Shown here piece after piece: positions 45,712 to 54,915 of a DNA stretch of 64,000 nt. Below the pieces are notes generated by a model. The model ran no database searches. It saw only the letters and a program-made list of their open reading frames with translations, and had not been told where the DNA came from. Every line of letters starts with the position of its first letter. Position 1 is the first letter of the stretch. The DNA is from Novosphingobium lentum NBRC 107847 (lineage in GTDB: Bacteria; Pseudomonadota; Alphaproteobacteria; Sphingomonadales; Sphingomonadaceae): positions 1 to 64,000 of the forward strand of contig NZ_BCTW01000023.1 of NCBI RefSeq assembly GCF_001590965.1, in the 5' to 3' direction. The translations under genes were made by a program, and so were the position numbers.

Positions 45712-47778
45712 ATGCGCTTCACCACGGTTTCGTCATGCTGGCGCAAGCTTGTTGTCTTGGTTGTGGCAATAGCCTGCGGGCTCGGCGCGGCCAGCCCCGC
45801 CAGCGCCAACCACATCCGCGCCAGCCTGATCGCGGAGAAGCCCGCCGCGCCCGGCGGGGCGGTCACACTGGCGCTGCTGATGCAACCCGAACCGGGCTGG
45901 CACGGCTACTGGTTGAACCCCGGTGACGCCGGATACGGCCTCGCGCTCGACTGGACCCTGCCGGCCGGAGCGAAAACGGGTACGCCGCAATTCCCGGTCC
46001 CGCAGACGCTGCTGATCGCCGGGCTGATGAACCATGTCTACGAGCACGATTATGCCGTGCTCGTGCCGCTGACGCTGCCGGCCGATGCCGCACCGGGCAC
46101 CGTGTTGCCGCTGCACGTCAAGGCGCGGTGGCTGGCCTGCACGCGGGAAGTGTGCGTGCCCGAACAGGCGGACCTCGCGGGATCGGTTGCGGTTGGCGGC
46201 GGGACCATTGCTGCGGATGCCCGGTTCACCGGCTGGCGCACCGCGCTGCCTGCGCCGATCGACCGCAAGGGTGCGTTCGCGCTGACACCGCAAGCGCTGC
46301 GACTGGCCATTCCGTTTCCCGCCGCCTCGCGGATCGAAGCGCCGCACCTGTTCGTCGCGACCGAAAACATCGTGTCCTACGCCGCGCCGCAGCGCTTCTG
46401 GCGCAAGGGCGATACGCTGATCGTCGAACTGGCGCGCGCGCCCGGCGTGGCGACACCGCCACCACCGATCGTGTCGGGCGTGCTCGCCATCGGCGGCGCG
46501 GCGGGCGGGCTGGCGATCGACGCGCAACCCGGCGTGGTCCCTACCGATGGCACCCCGCTCGACACCACTGCTGCGCGCGCCACGCCGCTGGGCCTGCTGG
46601 CGGTGATCGGCGCCGCGCTGCTCGGCGGACTGATCCTCAACGTGATGCCCTGCGTGTTCCCGATCCTGAGCCTGAAAGCGCTGGCACTGGCGCGGAGCAA
46701 CGCGGGTGAGGCAGCCGCCCGGCGCGAAGGGCTGGCTTATGCCGCCGGCGTGATCTGCGCCTGCCTCGCGCTGGGCGGAACGCTGCTCGCGCTGCGCGGG
46801 GCAGGCGCGCAGGTTGGCTGGGCATTCCAGTTGCAGGAACCGGGCGTGGTCGCCGTGCTGCTGCTGCTGGCGGTGGCGATCACGGCCAATTTCATGGGTG
46901 TGTTCGAGGTTCCCGGCCTGTCGTTCGAGCGCGGCGGGCACACCACTGGCGGCGCGTTTGCGACTGGGCTGCTGGCCGCATTCGTCGCCACCCCCTGCAC
47001 CGGCCCGTTCATGGCCGCCGCGATCGGCGCCGCCCTGGTGCTGCCGTTATGGGCCGCGCTGGCGACGTTCGCCGCGCTGGGACTGGGCATTGCGCTGCCG
47101 TTCGTCGCACTGGGCTTCGTCCCCGCGCTGCGCCGCCTGCTGCCGCGCCCGGGCGCATGGATGGAACGCTTCCGCCGCGCGATGGCGGTCCCGATGGGGC
47201 TGACCGCGCTGGCGCTGGCATGGCTGGCGTGGCGGCTGGGCGGGCAGGCGTTCGCCGGGCTGGCGATCCTGTCGGCCGTGGCGCTGGTGCTGGTCCTTTT
47301 TGCCGTGGGCCGGGCGCAGCGCGCGGCCGGATCATCGCCGCGCTGGGTCCTGCCCGCCGCGGCGCTGATCGTGGTCGCGGCCGCAGCCGGTGTGCCGCTC
47401 GCCGCCGTCGCGCCGCCTGCCGAAGGCCCCGGCCTGCTCGACGCGCAGGCTTTCAGCGAGCTTGCGCTCACCCGCGCGCGCGCCGGGGGCAAGCCGGTGT
47501 TCGTCTATTTCACCGCCGACTGGTGCCTGTCGTGCAAGGTCAACGAAAGCGTCGCGATCGAGCGCGAGGGCACCCGCGACGCGTTCCGCAAGGCCGGTGT
47601 CACCGTGCTGCGCGGCGACTGGACGCGGCGCGACGAGGCGATCACCCGCTTCCTCACCGCCCAGGGCGCGGCGGGGGTGCCGCTGTACTTGTGGTATCCC
47701 AAGGGCGGCGACGAACCCCGGCAGCTACCGCAAGTGCTCGGCCCCGATACACTGGCTGCGCTCGCCCGCGCGGGGTGA
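45712..47778 (+). CDS. DsbD/ScsB-type thiol:disulfide reductase
   Basis: A 688-residue membrane protein moving electrons from cytoplasmic thioredoxin to the periplasm. Signal peptide, then an N-terminal beta domain with WLACTREVCVPEQ; a CcdA-like membrane domain with NVMPCVFPILSLKALALA and ATPCTGPFMAA Cys pairs; a C-terminal thioredoxin domain with FTADWCLSCKVNE. All three redox modules keep Cys. Length and N-terminal domain fit the ScsB branch better than E. coli DsbD. Start at ATG 45712 fits the signal peptide. Confidence 0.88.
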   Translation: MRFTTVSSCWRKLVVLVVAIACGLGAASPASANHIRASLIAEKPAAPGGAVTLALLMQPEPGWHGYWLNPGDAGYGLALDWTLPAGAKTGTPQFPVPQTLLIAGLMNHVYEHDYAVLVPLTLPADAAPGTVLPLHVKARWLACTREVCVPEQADLAGSVAVGGGTIAADARFTGWRTALPAPIDRKGAFALTPQALRLAIPFPAASRIEAPHLFVATENIVSYAAPQRFWRKGDTLIVELARAPGVATPPPPIVSGVLAIGGAAGGLAIDAQPGVVPTDGTPLDTTAARATPLGLLAVIGAALLGGLILNVMPCVFPILSLKALALARSNAGEAAARREGLAYAAGVICACLALGGTLLALRGAGAQVGWAFQLQEPGVVAVLLLLAVAITANFMGVFEVPGLSFERGGHTTGGAFATGLLAAFVATPCTGPFMAAAIGAALVLPLWAALATFAALGLGIALPFVALGFVPALRRLLPRPGAWMERFRRAMAVPMGLTALALAWLAWRLGGQAFAGLAILSAVALVLVLFAVGRAQRAAGSSPRWVLPAAALIVVAAAAGVPLAAVAPPAEGPGLLDAQAFSELALTRARAGGKPVFVYFTADWCLSCKVNESVAIEREGTRDAFRKAGVTVLRGDWTRRDEAITRFLTAQGAAGVPLYLWYPKGGDEPRQLPQVLGPDTLAALARAG

Positions 47779-47794
47779 GGTCTGTAGCCTTTTT

Positions 47795-47810
47795 CCAGCC
47801 TGACGGCTGG
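47795..47810. terminator. Hairpin between convergent genes
   Basis: CCAGCC (47795-47800), TGAC loop, GGCTGG (47805-47810), flanked by GTGAGG upstream. Lies between the convergent DsbD-like and SDR genes; nearly the same element occurs at 54,881-54,900. Confidence 0.6.
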
Positions 47811-47833
47811 GTTCGGCCTCGCTGAAACAGCAA

Positions 47834-48610
47834 CTAAAGCGATTGCCCGTCGTCGATCGAGATCGTGGTGCCCGTCACCTGCCGCGAGGCGTCGCTGGCG
47901 AAGAACAGCATCATGTCGTCGAGCGCCGAAATCTCGGTCATGCGCCGGCGCGGCCAGCTGGCGACTTGCGCCTTGCCGCCCTCGGTGGCGAACCATCCGC
48001 CGTTGATTTCGGTGGCAATATAGCCGGGCTGCACGGTGTTGACGTTGATGCCCGCGCGGATCCACTCGCGCGCGAACTGGCGGCCGAGGTGCGCGACCCC
48101 GGCTTTCAGCGCGCCATAGGCAGCATCGCCCTGCTGGGTCATTTCGGCGGTGACCGAGCCCATCAGGATGATCCGCCCCGCCTCGCTGTCACGGCTGCCC
48201 GCCGCGATCATCCGCTTGGCACCCTCGCGCGCGGTGAGGTACAGCCCGGTGAAATTGGTATCGACGACGGTGCGCAAGTCATCGGCCGGAACGTGGGTCG
48301 AGCGGCCTTCGCGCACCACCCCGGCATTGGCCACGACCACATCGGGTACGCCAAGGTGCGCTTCGGCGCTGTCGAATGCGGCGACCAGCGACGCCTCGTC
48401 GGTCACGTCGAGCGACACGGCCAGCGCCCGACCGCCACCCGCCTCGATTTCGGCTGCCAGCGCCTCGACTTGTGCCACGCGCCGCGCGCCGATCACCACC
48501 GCCGCTCCGGCTGCGGCAAAAAGCCGGGCAAAATGTGCACCGAGACCCGACGATGCGCCCGAGATGAACACGATCCGCCCAGCTAAAGAATAACGAGGTG
48601 TATCGGTCAT
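47834..48610 (-). CDS. Short-chain dehydrogenase/reductase
   Basis: The 258-residue classical SDR has VFISGASSGLGAHFARLFA (TGxxxGxG variant), VANAGVV (NAG), MGSVTAEM with catalytic Ser, and AAYGALKAGVAHL (YxxxK), then NTVQPGYIATEINGG. Substrate unknown; the family often reduces 3-oxoacyl or steroid-like substrates. The ATG at 48610 overlaps the parC stop (ATGA), an unusual pairing with a topoisomerase gene. Confidence 0.88.
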   Translation of the reverse strand: MTDTPRYSLAGRIVFISGASSGLGAHFARLFAAAGAAVVIGARRVAQVEALAAEIEAGGGRALAVSLDVTDEASLVAAFDSAEAHLGVPDVVVANAGVVREGRSTHVPADDLRTVVDTNFTGLYLTAREGAKRMIAAGSRDSEAGRIILMGSVTAEMTQQGDAAYGALKAGVAHLGRQFAREWIRAGINVNTVQPGYIATEINGGWFATEGGKAQVASWPRRRMTEISALDDMMLFFASDASRQVTGTTISIDDGQSL

Positions 48611-50937
48611 GCGCCCCCCTGGAACTTGTTGTCGCGCGGGAAGCCCTGCGGCGGCAGGCGTCCCGCTGCGCCGCGCGCGACCTTCCACAACCGCATGTCC
48701 TTTTCGGTGCGGGTGCGCCCGCTGTCGCCGCCCATCGTCCAGCTCAGGCCTTCGTCGAGCGCCAGCGTCACCACATCAGCCATTCCGCCGTCGCGATAGC
48801 GCTGCAGCTGCACGCCCTGCCCCTTCGCCAGCACCGGAAGCTCGCTGAGCGCGAACACCACCAGCTTGCGGTTATCACCCATCACCGCGACGTGATCGTG
48901 CGCCGGCGCGATTTCGCGCACCACGCTAAGTTTCACACCGGGCTTGGTGGTGACCACGCCGCGCCCCTTGCGCGTTTCGGCGAGCAGTTCGTCCGCCACC
49001 GCCGCAAAGCCACGGCCGTTGGTGGCGGCCAGCAGCAGTTGCGCCTTGGGCCGATAGACCAGCAGCGCGACGACCTGCGCCTCGGAATCGATGTCCACCA
49101 TCGTGCGCAGCGGTTCGCCGAACCCGCGCGCGCCGGGCAGCTTGTCGGCCCCCAGCGTATAGAACCGGCCATTGTCTGCGGCGATCAGCAGCTTGTCGGT
49201 GGTCTGCGCGTGGAACGCGAACGCTGGCCCGTCGCCTTCCTTGAACTTGAAATCGCTGCCCTTTTCATTTTGGCCAAGCGGCAGATGCCCGCGCGCGCCG
49301 CGAATCCAGCCGCGCTGTGACAGGATCACCGTGACCGGCTCTTTCTCGATCATCGCGTCCATGTTGAATTCGCGCGTCGGCGCGGCTTCGGCAATGGTGG
49401 TGCGGCGGCGGCCGAGCAGGGTGTCCTCGGCATAGTCCTTGCGCAGCGACGCGAGGTCGCGCTTCAACCGCGTGCGCTGGCGGGCGGGGCTGTCGAGCAG
49501 CTTGTGCAGCTCCTCCTGCTCCTGCAGCAGCTCGGCGTGCTCCTTGCGCAGCTCCATTTCCTCGAGCTTACGCAAACTGCGCAGCCGCATGTTGAGGATC
49601 GCCTCGGCCTGGCGGTCGTTCAGGGCGAACTCGGCCATCATCAGCACTTTGGGCTCGTCCTCGGTGCGGATGATCTCGATGATCCGGTCGAGGTTGAGGA
49701 AGGCGATGATGTAGCCTTCGAGCAGTTCCAGCCGCCCGGCGATCTTGTCCAGCCGGTGCTGGCTGCGGCGCAGCAGGATGTCGATCTGCGCGATCACCCA
49801 CTGCTGCAGCAGCAGCTTCAGGCCCATCACCCCCGGCGTGCGATTGGCGTCGAGCACGTTGAGGTTGAGGCTGAACCGGCTTTCGAGGTCTGTCAGCCGG
49901 TACAGGCTTTCCTTGAGCAGGTCGGGATCGACGTTGCGGCTTTTGGGCACGAGCACGATGCGGATCGCCTCGTCGCTTTCGTCGCGCACGTCCTCCAGGA
50001 TCGGCAGCTTCTTGTCGGCGATCGCTTGCGCGATCTGTTCGATCAGCTTGCCCTTGGGTACCATGTAGGGGATTTCGGAGATCACCAGCTGCCAGGTGCC
50101 ATTGCCCAGCCGCTCGATCCCGGCCTGTTGATCGGCCTCGTCCTTCGCCTCGTCGGCGTGGAACCGCCCGCGCACGCGGAACGATCCGCGCCCGGTGTCG
50201 TAAGCCGCCGAGATTGCCGCCGCGCTGTCCACGATCACGCCACCGGTCGGCAGGTCGGGACCATGGAACACCTGCATCAGCTCGGCATGTTCGGCCGCCG
50301 GGTTGTCGATCAGCAGCAGCGTGGCATCGACGATTTCGGCCACGTTGTGGCTGGGGATCGAGGTCGCCATGCCCACCGCGATGCCGGTGGCGCCGTTGGC
50401 CAGCAGGTTGGGGAACATCCCCGGGAAGATCTCGGGCTCTTCCTCCTCGCCGTTGTAGGTCGGGTGGAAATCGACCGTGCCGTCTTCCAGCCCGGCCATC
50501 AGCCGCATCGCGGTCTTGGTCAGCCGGGCCTCGGTGTAGCGGTAGGCGGCGGCGTTATCACCGTCGATGTTGCCGAAGTTGCCCTGCCCGTCGACCAGCG
50601 GATAGCGCAGCGCAAAGTTCTGCGCGAGCCGGACCATCGCATCATAGACCGACTGGTCGCCGTGCGGATGGTACTTGCCGATCACGTCGCCGACCACGCG
50701 CGCCGACTTCTTGTAGGCGTTGGCCGGATCAAGCTTGAGCTGCCGCATTGCCCACAGCAGGCGGCGATGGACCGGCTTCAGTCCGTCGCGCAGATCGGGC
50801 AGCGACCGCGCGGTGATCGTCGACATCGCATAGACGAGATAGCGTTCGGACAGCGCCGAATCGAACGGCGCATCGACGATCGCATCGAACGGATCGGGCC
50901 CATCGCTCGAACCCGGAGGAGTGGTGACATTGGCCAT
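48607..50937 (-). CDS. parC: DNA topoisomerase IV subunit A
   Basis: ParC breaks and rejoins DNA to decatenate daughter chromosomes. The 776-residue product has LPDLRDGLKPVHRRLLWAM, the quinolone-determining HPHGDQSVYDAMVRLAQ, NFGNIDGDNAAAYRYTEARL with the catalytic Tyr, and a C-terminal beta-pinwheel (VILSQRGWIRGARGH, RGFGEPLRTMVDID). Length below GyrA and absence of a GyrA box (QRRGGKG) support ParC. ATG 50937 is chosen over 50946. Confidence 0.93.
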   Translation of the reverse strand: MANVTTPPGSSDGPDPFDAIVDAPFDSALSERYLVYAMSTITARSLPDLRDGLKPVHRRLLWAMRQLKLDPANAYKKSARVVGDVIGKYHPHGDQSVYDAMVRLAQNFALRYPLVDGQGNFGNIDGDNAAAYRYTEARLTKTAMRLMAGLEDGTVDFHPTYNGEEEEPEIFPGMFPNLLANGATGIAVGMATSIPSHNVAEIVDATLLLIDNPAAEHAELMQVFHGPDLPTGGVIVDSAAAISAAYDTGRGSFRVRGRFHADEAKDEADQQAGIERLGNGTWQLVISEIPYMVPKGKLIEQIAQAIADKKLPILEDVRDESDEAIRIVLVPKSRNVDPDLLKESLYRLTDLESRFSLNLNVLDANRTPGVMGLKLLLQQWVIAQIDILLRRSQHRLDKIAGRLELLEGYIIAFLNLDRIIEIIRTEDEPKVLMMAEFALNDRQAEAILNMRLRSLRKLEEMELRKEHAELLQEQEELHKLLDSPARQRTRLKRDLASLRKDYAEDTLLGRRRTTIAEAAPTREFNMDAMIEKEPVTVILSQRGWIRGARGHLPLGQNEKGSDFKFKEGDGPAFAFHAQTTDKLLIAADNGRFYTLGADKLPGARGFGEPLRTMVDIDSEAQVVALLVYRPKAQLLLAATNGRGFAAVADELLAETRKGRGVVTTKPGVKLSVVREIAPAHDHVAVMGDNRKLVVFALSELPVLAKGQGVQLQRYRDGGMADVVTLALDEGLSWTMGGDSGRTRTEKDMRLWKVARGAAGRLPPQGFPRDNKFQGGA

Positions 50938-51045
50938 GGTGCGCACCGCCCTAGCAATGCGGTGAACGCGGCGGAAGATGCGGAACCGTTCCTGTCCCCA
51001 GCGCTTGTTGAGGCATCTTTCCTACATCACTGCATGGAGCGCCTC

Positions 51046-51573
51046 ATGGCCGACCAGAAACGCGTCCTCATCCTCGCCACCAACGGTTTCGAGCAATCCG
51101 AACTCCTCGGGCCCAAGCAGGCGCTCGAGGATGCCGGCTTTTCCACCACCGTCGCCAGCCCCGAAGGCGGCACGATCAAGGGCTGGAACCACAGCGACTG
51201 GGGCCAGACGGTTCCGGTCGACGCGCTGTTGAGCGACGTGTCCGAAGTCGATTTCGATGCGCTGCTGCTGCCCGGCGGCCAGATGAACCCCGACATCCTG
51301 CGCATGAACGACGATGCCGTCGATCTGGTCGAGGCGTTCAACGACGCCGGCAAGCCGATCGCCGCGATCTGCCACGGCCCATGGCTGATGGTCGAGGCCG
51401 ACATCGTCGAGGGGCGGACCGTCACCGGCTGGCCCTCGATCCGCACCGATCTGGCCAACGCCGGAGCGGATGTGGTTGATCGGGAAGTGGCGATCGACGG
51501 CAATTTCATCACCAGCCGCAAGCCCGACGACATTCCGGCCTTTTCCAAAGCACTGATTGCCGCACTGGCCTGA
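51046..51573 (+). CDS. PfpI/DJ-1 family type 1 glutamine amidotransferase-like protein
   Basis: The 175-residue product has RVLILATNGFEQSELLGPK (start strand with acidic residue), LLLPGGQMNPDILRM and AAICHGPWLM with the nucleophile Cys of the DJ-1/PfpI superfamily. YhbO-type members protect against carbonyl stress; protease or deglycase claims for the family are disputed. GGAG 6 nt before ATG 51046 sets the start. Confidence 0.88.
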   Translation: MADQKRVLILATNGFEQSELLGPKQALEDAGFSTTVASPEGGTIKGWNHSDWGQTVPVDALLSDVSEVDFDALLLPGGQMNPDILRMNDDAVDLVEAFNDAGKPIAAICHGPWLMVEADIVEGRTVTGWPSIRTDLANAGADVVDREVAIDGNFITSRKPDDIPAFSKALIAALA

Positions 51574-51607
51574 TCGACGACAGTAGCGGGGTTGGGTCCG
51601 AAGTGGC

Positions 51608-51940
51608 TCAGCCCCGCTGCATGTCGCGCGCTTCTTCGGGGATGCGCACTTCCAGCCCGTCGAGCGCGGGAGTGAGCACGATCTGGCACGACAGGCGGCT
51701 GGTGCGGGCGACGCCGGCGGCAAGATCGAGCATGTCCTCCTCGTCCTCGACCGCAGGCGGCAGCTTGTCGAACCATTCGGGCGCGACGATGACGTGGCAG
51801 GTGGAACAGGCCATCTGGGCTTCGCAGGTTCCTTCGAGCGGCATGCCGCTGGCTTGCGCCAGTTCGAGCAGGCTCTGCCCGTCCTCACCCTCGGCGGCGA
51901 CGCGCTCACCCTTGGCGGTAAGGAACGTGACCCGGACCAT
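51608..51940 (-). CDS. 2Fe-2S ferredoxin (adrenodoxin type)
   Basis: The 110-residue product binds a 2Fe-2S cluster through CEAQMACSTC plus a later Cys in SRLSCQIV, the adrenodoxin/ISC-ferredoxin spacing. It directly follows a cysteine desulfurase gene (adjacent stop and start), suggesting it supplies electrons for iron-sulfur assembly. CHVIVAPEWFDKL and EEDMLDLA fit the group seen with hydroxylating systems too. Confidence 0.9.
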   Translation of the reverse strand: MVRVTFLTAKGERVAAEGEDGQSLLELAQASGMPLEGTCEAQMACSTCHVIVAPEWFDKLPPAVEDEEDMLDLAAGVARTSRLSCQIVLTPALDGLEVRIPEEARDMQRG

Positions 51941-53023
51941 TCAGCAAACTCCCTGGCTGTTGGCGGCGGCGATGATCGCCGCGGCCGCCTCCCCGATCTC
52001 CTCACCCGTCGAATAGCGCCCGAATCCCAGCCGGATCGCCGTTTTTGCCTCCGCAGTGGACAGACCGATCGCGCGCAGCACGTGGCTCGGTCGGCCCGAA
52101 CCGCTGGCGCAGGCAGACCCCGCCGAAAAAGCAATGTGACGACAATCGGACATCAGCCTTGCAACGTCCAGCCCTTCCTTGCGCAAATTGAGGTTGCCGT
52201 GCCAGCGCGCGGTGGCGCTGCCGTTGAGCAGCCATCCGGCGAACCGCGCGCGCAAGTCTGCCCACAGGTTTTCCACATGGGCCGCATCGGTTGTCCGCAA
52301 GGTTGTGCACAGGGCTGCCGCCGCGCCGAAGCCCGCGCACAGCGCCGGGCTCAAGGTGCCCGAACGCAACCCGCCCTCCTGCCCGCCGCCGTGGATGATC
52401 GGCGCCAGCGCGATCCCGTCGCGGATCCACAGCGCGCCGATGCCTTTCGGCCCGTACAGCTTGTGGGCAGATACCGCGATCAGGTCGGCCTCGTCCGGCG
52501 GCGCGAATTTGCCCGCGCCCTGCACCGCATCGCACAGGAACAGCGCGCCGGCGGCATGGGCGGCGCGCGCCAGATCGGCCACCGGTTGCACCGTGCCGAT
52601 CTCGTTGTTGACCTGCATCACCGCGACCAGCCCGGTGCCCGCCGGAATGGCCGCAGCGGGCTCGACCAGCCCTTGCCCATCCACTGGCAGCAGCGTGACA
52701 GCGGGATCCGCCGCCCGCGCTGTGTCCAACACGGCGGCGTGTTCGATGGCGGACACCGCCAGCCGCTTGGCGCCGCTGCCCAGGATCGCCAGGTTGAGCG
52801 CCTCGGTCGCGCCCGAGGTGAACACGATCCGCCCCCCCGGCGGGAACAGCGCGGCGACCTGATCGCGTGCCACCTCGATCGCGGCGGCGGCGGCGCGGCC
52901 CGGCCGGTGCGGGCTGTGCGGATTGGCAAAGCCCGAGCTTTCAGGCCCGCCCAGCCATGGCAGCATCGCCTCGCGCGCTTCGGGCGCAAGCGGGGTGGTC
53001 GCCTGGTAATCGAGGTAGATCAT
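51941..53023 (-). CDS. Cysteine desulfurase, NifS/IscS class
   Basis: The PLP enzyme takes sulfur from cysteine. The 360-residue product has MIYLDYQATTPLAPEAREAM, FTSGATEALNLAI, QVNNEIGTVQPV, ISAHK-like VSAHKLYGPKGIGAL with the PLP Lys, and SAGSACASGSGRPSHVL with the mobile catalytic Cys. Start ATG 53023 overlaps the stop of a paralogous gene (ATGA). Two desulfurases and a ferredoxin thus form one operon, with no IscU, SufB or other scaffold in view. Confidence 0.92.
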   Translation of the reverse strand: MIYLDYQATTPLAPEAREAMLPWLGGPESSGFANPHSPHRPGRAAAAAIEVARDQVAALFPPGGRIVFTSGATEALNLAILGSGAKRLAVSAIEHAAVLDTARAADPAVTLLPVDGQGLVEPAAAIPAGTGLVAVMQVNNEIGTVQPVADLARAAHAAGALFLCDAVQGAGKFAPPDEADLIAVSAHKLYGPKGIGALWIRDGIALAPIIHGGGQEGGLRSGTLSPALCAGFGAAAALCTTLRTTDAAHVENLWADLRARFAGWLLNGSATARWHGNLNLRKEGLDVARLMSDCRHIAFSAGSACASGSGRPSHVLRAIGLSTAEAKTAIRLGFGRYSTGEEIGEAAAAIIAAANSQGVC

Positions 53024-54114
53024 CGCCCGGCACCTTGCGCCATCAAGCGCCATAGCGACAGGAACCGTTCGATATCGGCCTCACCCGTTTCGCGCCCGAT
53101 GCTGACCCGGATCACTTCGCCTACCGTCTTGGGATCAAGCCCCATCGCCGACAGCACGTGGCTGGGCTTGAGGCTGCCCGACGAGCAGGCGCTGCCTGCC
53201 GACACCGCGATGCCCGCCGCATCGAACCGGATAAGCTGCGCTGCGGCGCTGATGCCGGGCATGCGGACAGAGCCGATCGTCGGGCAACGCGGCGCGGTGC
53301 CAGCGACGATGCTGCCCCCTGCGGCGATCACGCCAGCGTCGAGGTGGCTGCGCAACTGCGCTGCCTGGTCCATCCAGCCGTCGCCCGCTTCCAGAGCGGC
53401 GGCCATCGCCAGCGCGCCGGGCATGTTCTCGGTCCCCGCGCGATAGCCGCGTTCCTGCCCTCCCGGCGCGCGCAGCAGCGCGAAGTCCCGCACCAGCAGC
53501 GCGCCGATGCCGATCGGTCCGCCGAACTTGTGCGCCGACAGGGCGATGAGATCGGCATCGGGCAGGGCGATCTTGCCCGCCGCTTGCGCGCAATCGGCCA
53601 GCAGCACGCCGCCGGCCTCGCGCACCCGCGCGGCGATGCGGTCGAGGGGCTGGATCACGCCGGTTTCGCTGTTGACCTGCTGCACCGCAATCAGCGCGGT
53701 CGGTCCTTCCAGCGCCCGGTCGAGTGCGGCAAGGTCGATCACGCCGTTGCCATCCACCACCAAGCGAGGCGCGGCCTCCCCCGCAGGACGCAGCACCGCG
53801 TCGTGCTCCACCGCGCCGACCAGCACCCGGTCGGCTTTGGCGTGGGCAATCGCCAGCGCCAGCGCCTCGCTCGCGCCCGAGGTGAACACCACCTCGCCCG
53901 GCCAGCCCAGCGCCGCCTTGACCCGGGCGCGCGCATCTTCGAGCAGCGCCCGCGCCGCGCGGCCCTGCCGGTGCGGGCTCGACGGGTTGGCCCACGCGGC
54001 AAACCCTTGCGCCAGCGCATCGCGCGCAACGTCGAGCAGCGGCGTGCTGGCGGCGTGATCGAGATAGAGCGGAGGTTGCGCCAAAGGGTTCGGTTTCCAA
54101 CTTGCCGCAAACAT
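53020..54114 (-). CDS. Cysteine desulfurase, NifS/IscS class (paralogue)
   Basis: The 364-residue product is the first gene of the operon: PLYLDHAASTPLLDVARDAL, FTSGASEALALAIAHA, QQVNSETGVIQPLD, LSAHKFGGPIGIGAL with PLP Lys, and SAGSACSSGSLKPSHVL with catalytic Cys. All key residues are kept, so both copies should be active, although they are divergent in sequence. NN-to-NS and E-for-D changes near the cofactor hint at different partners. Confidence 0.92.
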   Translation of the reverse strand: MFAASWKPNPLAQPPLYLDHAASTPLLDVARDALAQGFAAWANPSSPHRQGRAARALLEDARARVKAALGWPGEVVFTSGASEALALAIAHAKADRVLVGAVEHDAVLRPAGEAAPRLVVDGNGVIDLAALDRALEGPTALIAVQQVNSETGVIQPLDRIAARVREAGGVLLADCAQAAGKIALPDADLIALSAHKFGGPIGIGALLVRDFALLRAPGGQERGYRAGTENMPGALAMAAALEAGDGWMDQAAQLRSHLDAGVIAAGGSIVAGTAPRCPTIGSVRMPGISAAAQLIRFDAAGIAVSAGSACSSGSLKPSHVLSAMGLDPKTVGEVIRVSIGRETGEADIERFLSLWRLMAQGAGR

Positions 54115-54207
54115 TGCTTTTGCGGGGATGATTTCTATATAGCGCTTCGCTTCAATTCCCAGCCCCGGCGCGTTTCGTCGCCGTCGCGACAGCCAGGTGC
54201 GTTCTTC

Positions 54208-54864
54208 ATGCCCGCAGTTATCTTTCCCGGCCCAGAAGGTCGCCTAGAAGGCCGTTTCCAGCCCGCCCCACGTCCGCGCGCGCCGGTGGCGATGATCCTG
54301 CACCCGCATCCGCAAAGCGGCGGCACGATGAACGATCGCATCACCCAGGCGATGTACAAGACGTTCGTCGCGCGCGGGTTTGCCGTGTTGCGCTTCAACT
54401 TTCGCGGGGTCGGGCGCAGCCAGGGCAGCTTCGACAACGGCATCGGCGAACTGTCGGACGCCGCCGCCGCGCTCGACTGGGTGCAGTCGATCCACCCCGA
54501 AGCGCAGACCACGTGGATCGCGGGCTACAGCTTCGGCGCGCTGATCGGCATGCAGCTGCTGATGCGCCGCCCGGAAATCCGCGGCTTCATCTCGGTCGCC
54601 CCGCCCGCCAACATGTATGACTTCAGCTTCCTTGCGCCGTGCCCGTCATCGGGCATCATCGTGCAGGGCGCGGCCGATACGGTGGTGACGCCCAATGCCG
54701 TGCAAAAGCTGGTCGACAAGCTGCGCACGCAAAAGCACATCACGATCCATCACGACGAGATCCCGCGCGCCAACCATTTCTTCGAGCACGAGCTCGACGA
54801 CATGATGCACTCGGTCGATAACTACCTCGACATGCGCCTCTCGCCGGATTCGCCGATCAAGTAA
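54208..54864 (+). CDS. Alpha/beta hydrolase
   Basis: The 218-residue product has the compact alpha/beta hydrolase fold: MILHPHPQSGGTMND (oxyanion region), VLRFNFRGVGRSQG, and WIAGYSFGALIGMQLL, the GxSxG nucleophile elbow; IIVQGAADTVVTP carries the acidic residue and PRANHFF the His. It resembles COG2945-type hydrolases common in proteobacteria. Natural substrate unknown. It diverges from the cysteine desulfurase operon. Confidence 0.88.
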   Translation: MPAVIFPGPEGRLEGRFQPAPRPRAPVAMILHPHPQSGGTMNDRITQAMYKTFVARGFAVLRFNFRGVGRSQGSFDNGIGELSDAAAALDWVQSIHPEAQTTWIAGYSFGALIGMQLLMRRPEIRGFISVAPPANMYDFSFLAPCPSSGIIVQGAADTVVTPNAVQKLVDKLRTQKHITIHHDEIPRANHFFEHELDDMMHSVDNYLDMRLSPDSPIK

Positions 54865-54880
54865 GGGTGAGGGAGTCATT

Positions 54881-54900
54881 TTCCAGCCTCACGGCTGGAA
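54881..54900. terminator. Perfect 8-bp hairpin after the hydrolase gene
   Basis: TTCCAGCC (54881-54888), TCAC loop, GGCTGGAA (54893-54900), starting 17 bp after the hydrolase stop. The same core and preceding GTGAGG occur at 47,795-47,810. Confidence 0.6.
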
Positions 54901-54915
54901 GCGGCACCAGCCCGA

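Noticed and set aside
49504..51045. In-frame extension upstream of the PfpI-family gene
   Set aside because: It is antisense to parC; the PfpI fold and a good ribosome site begin at 51046.
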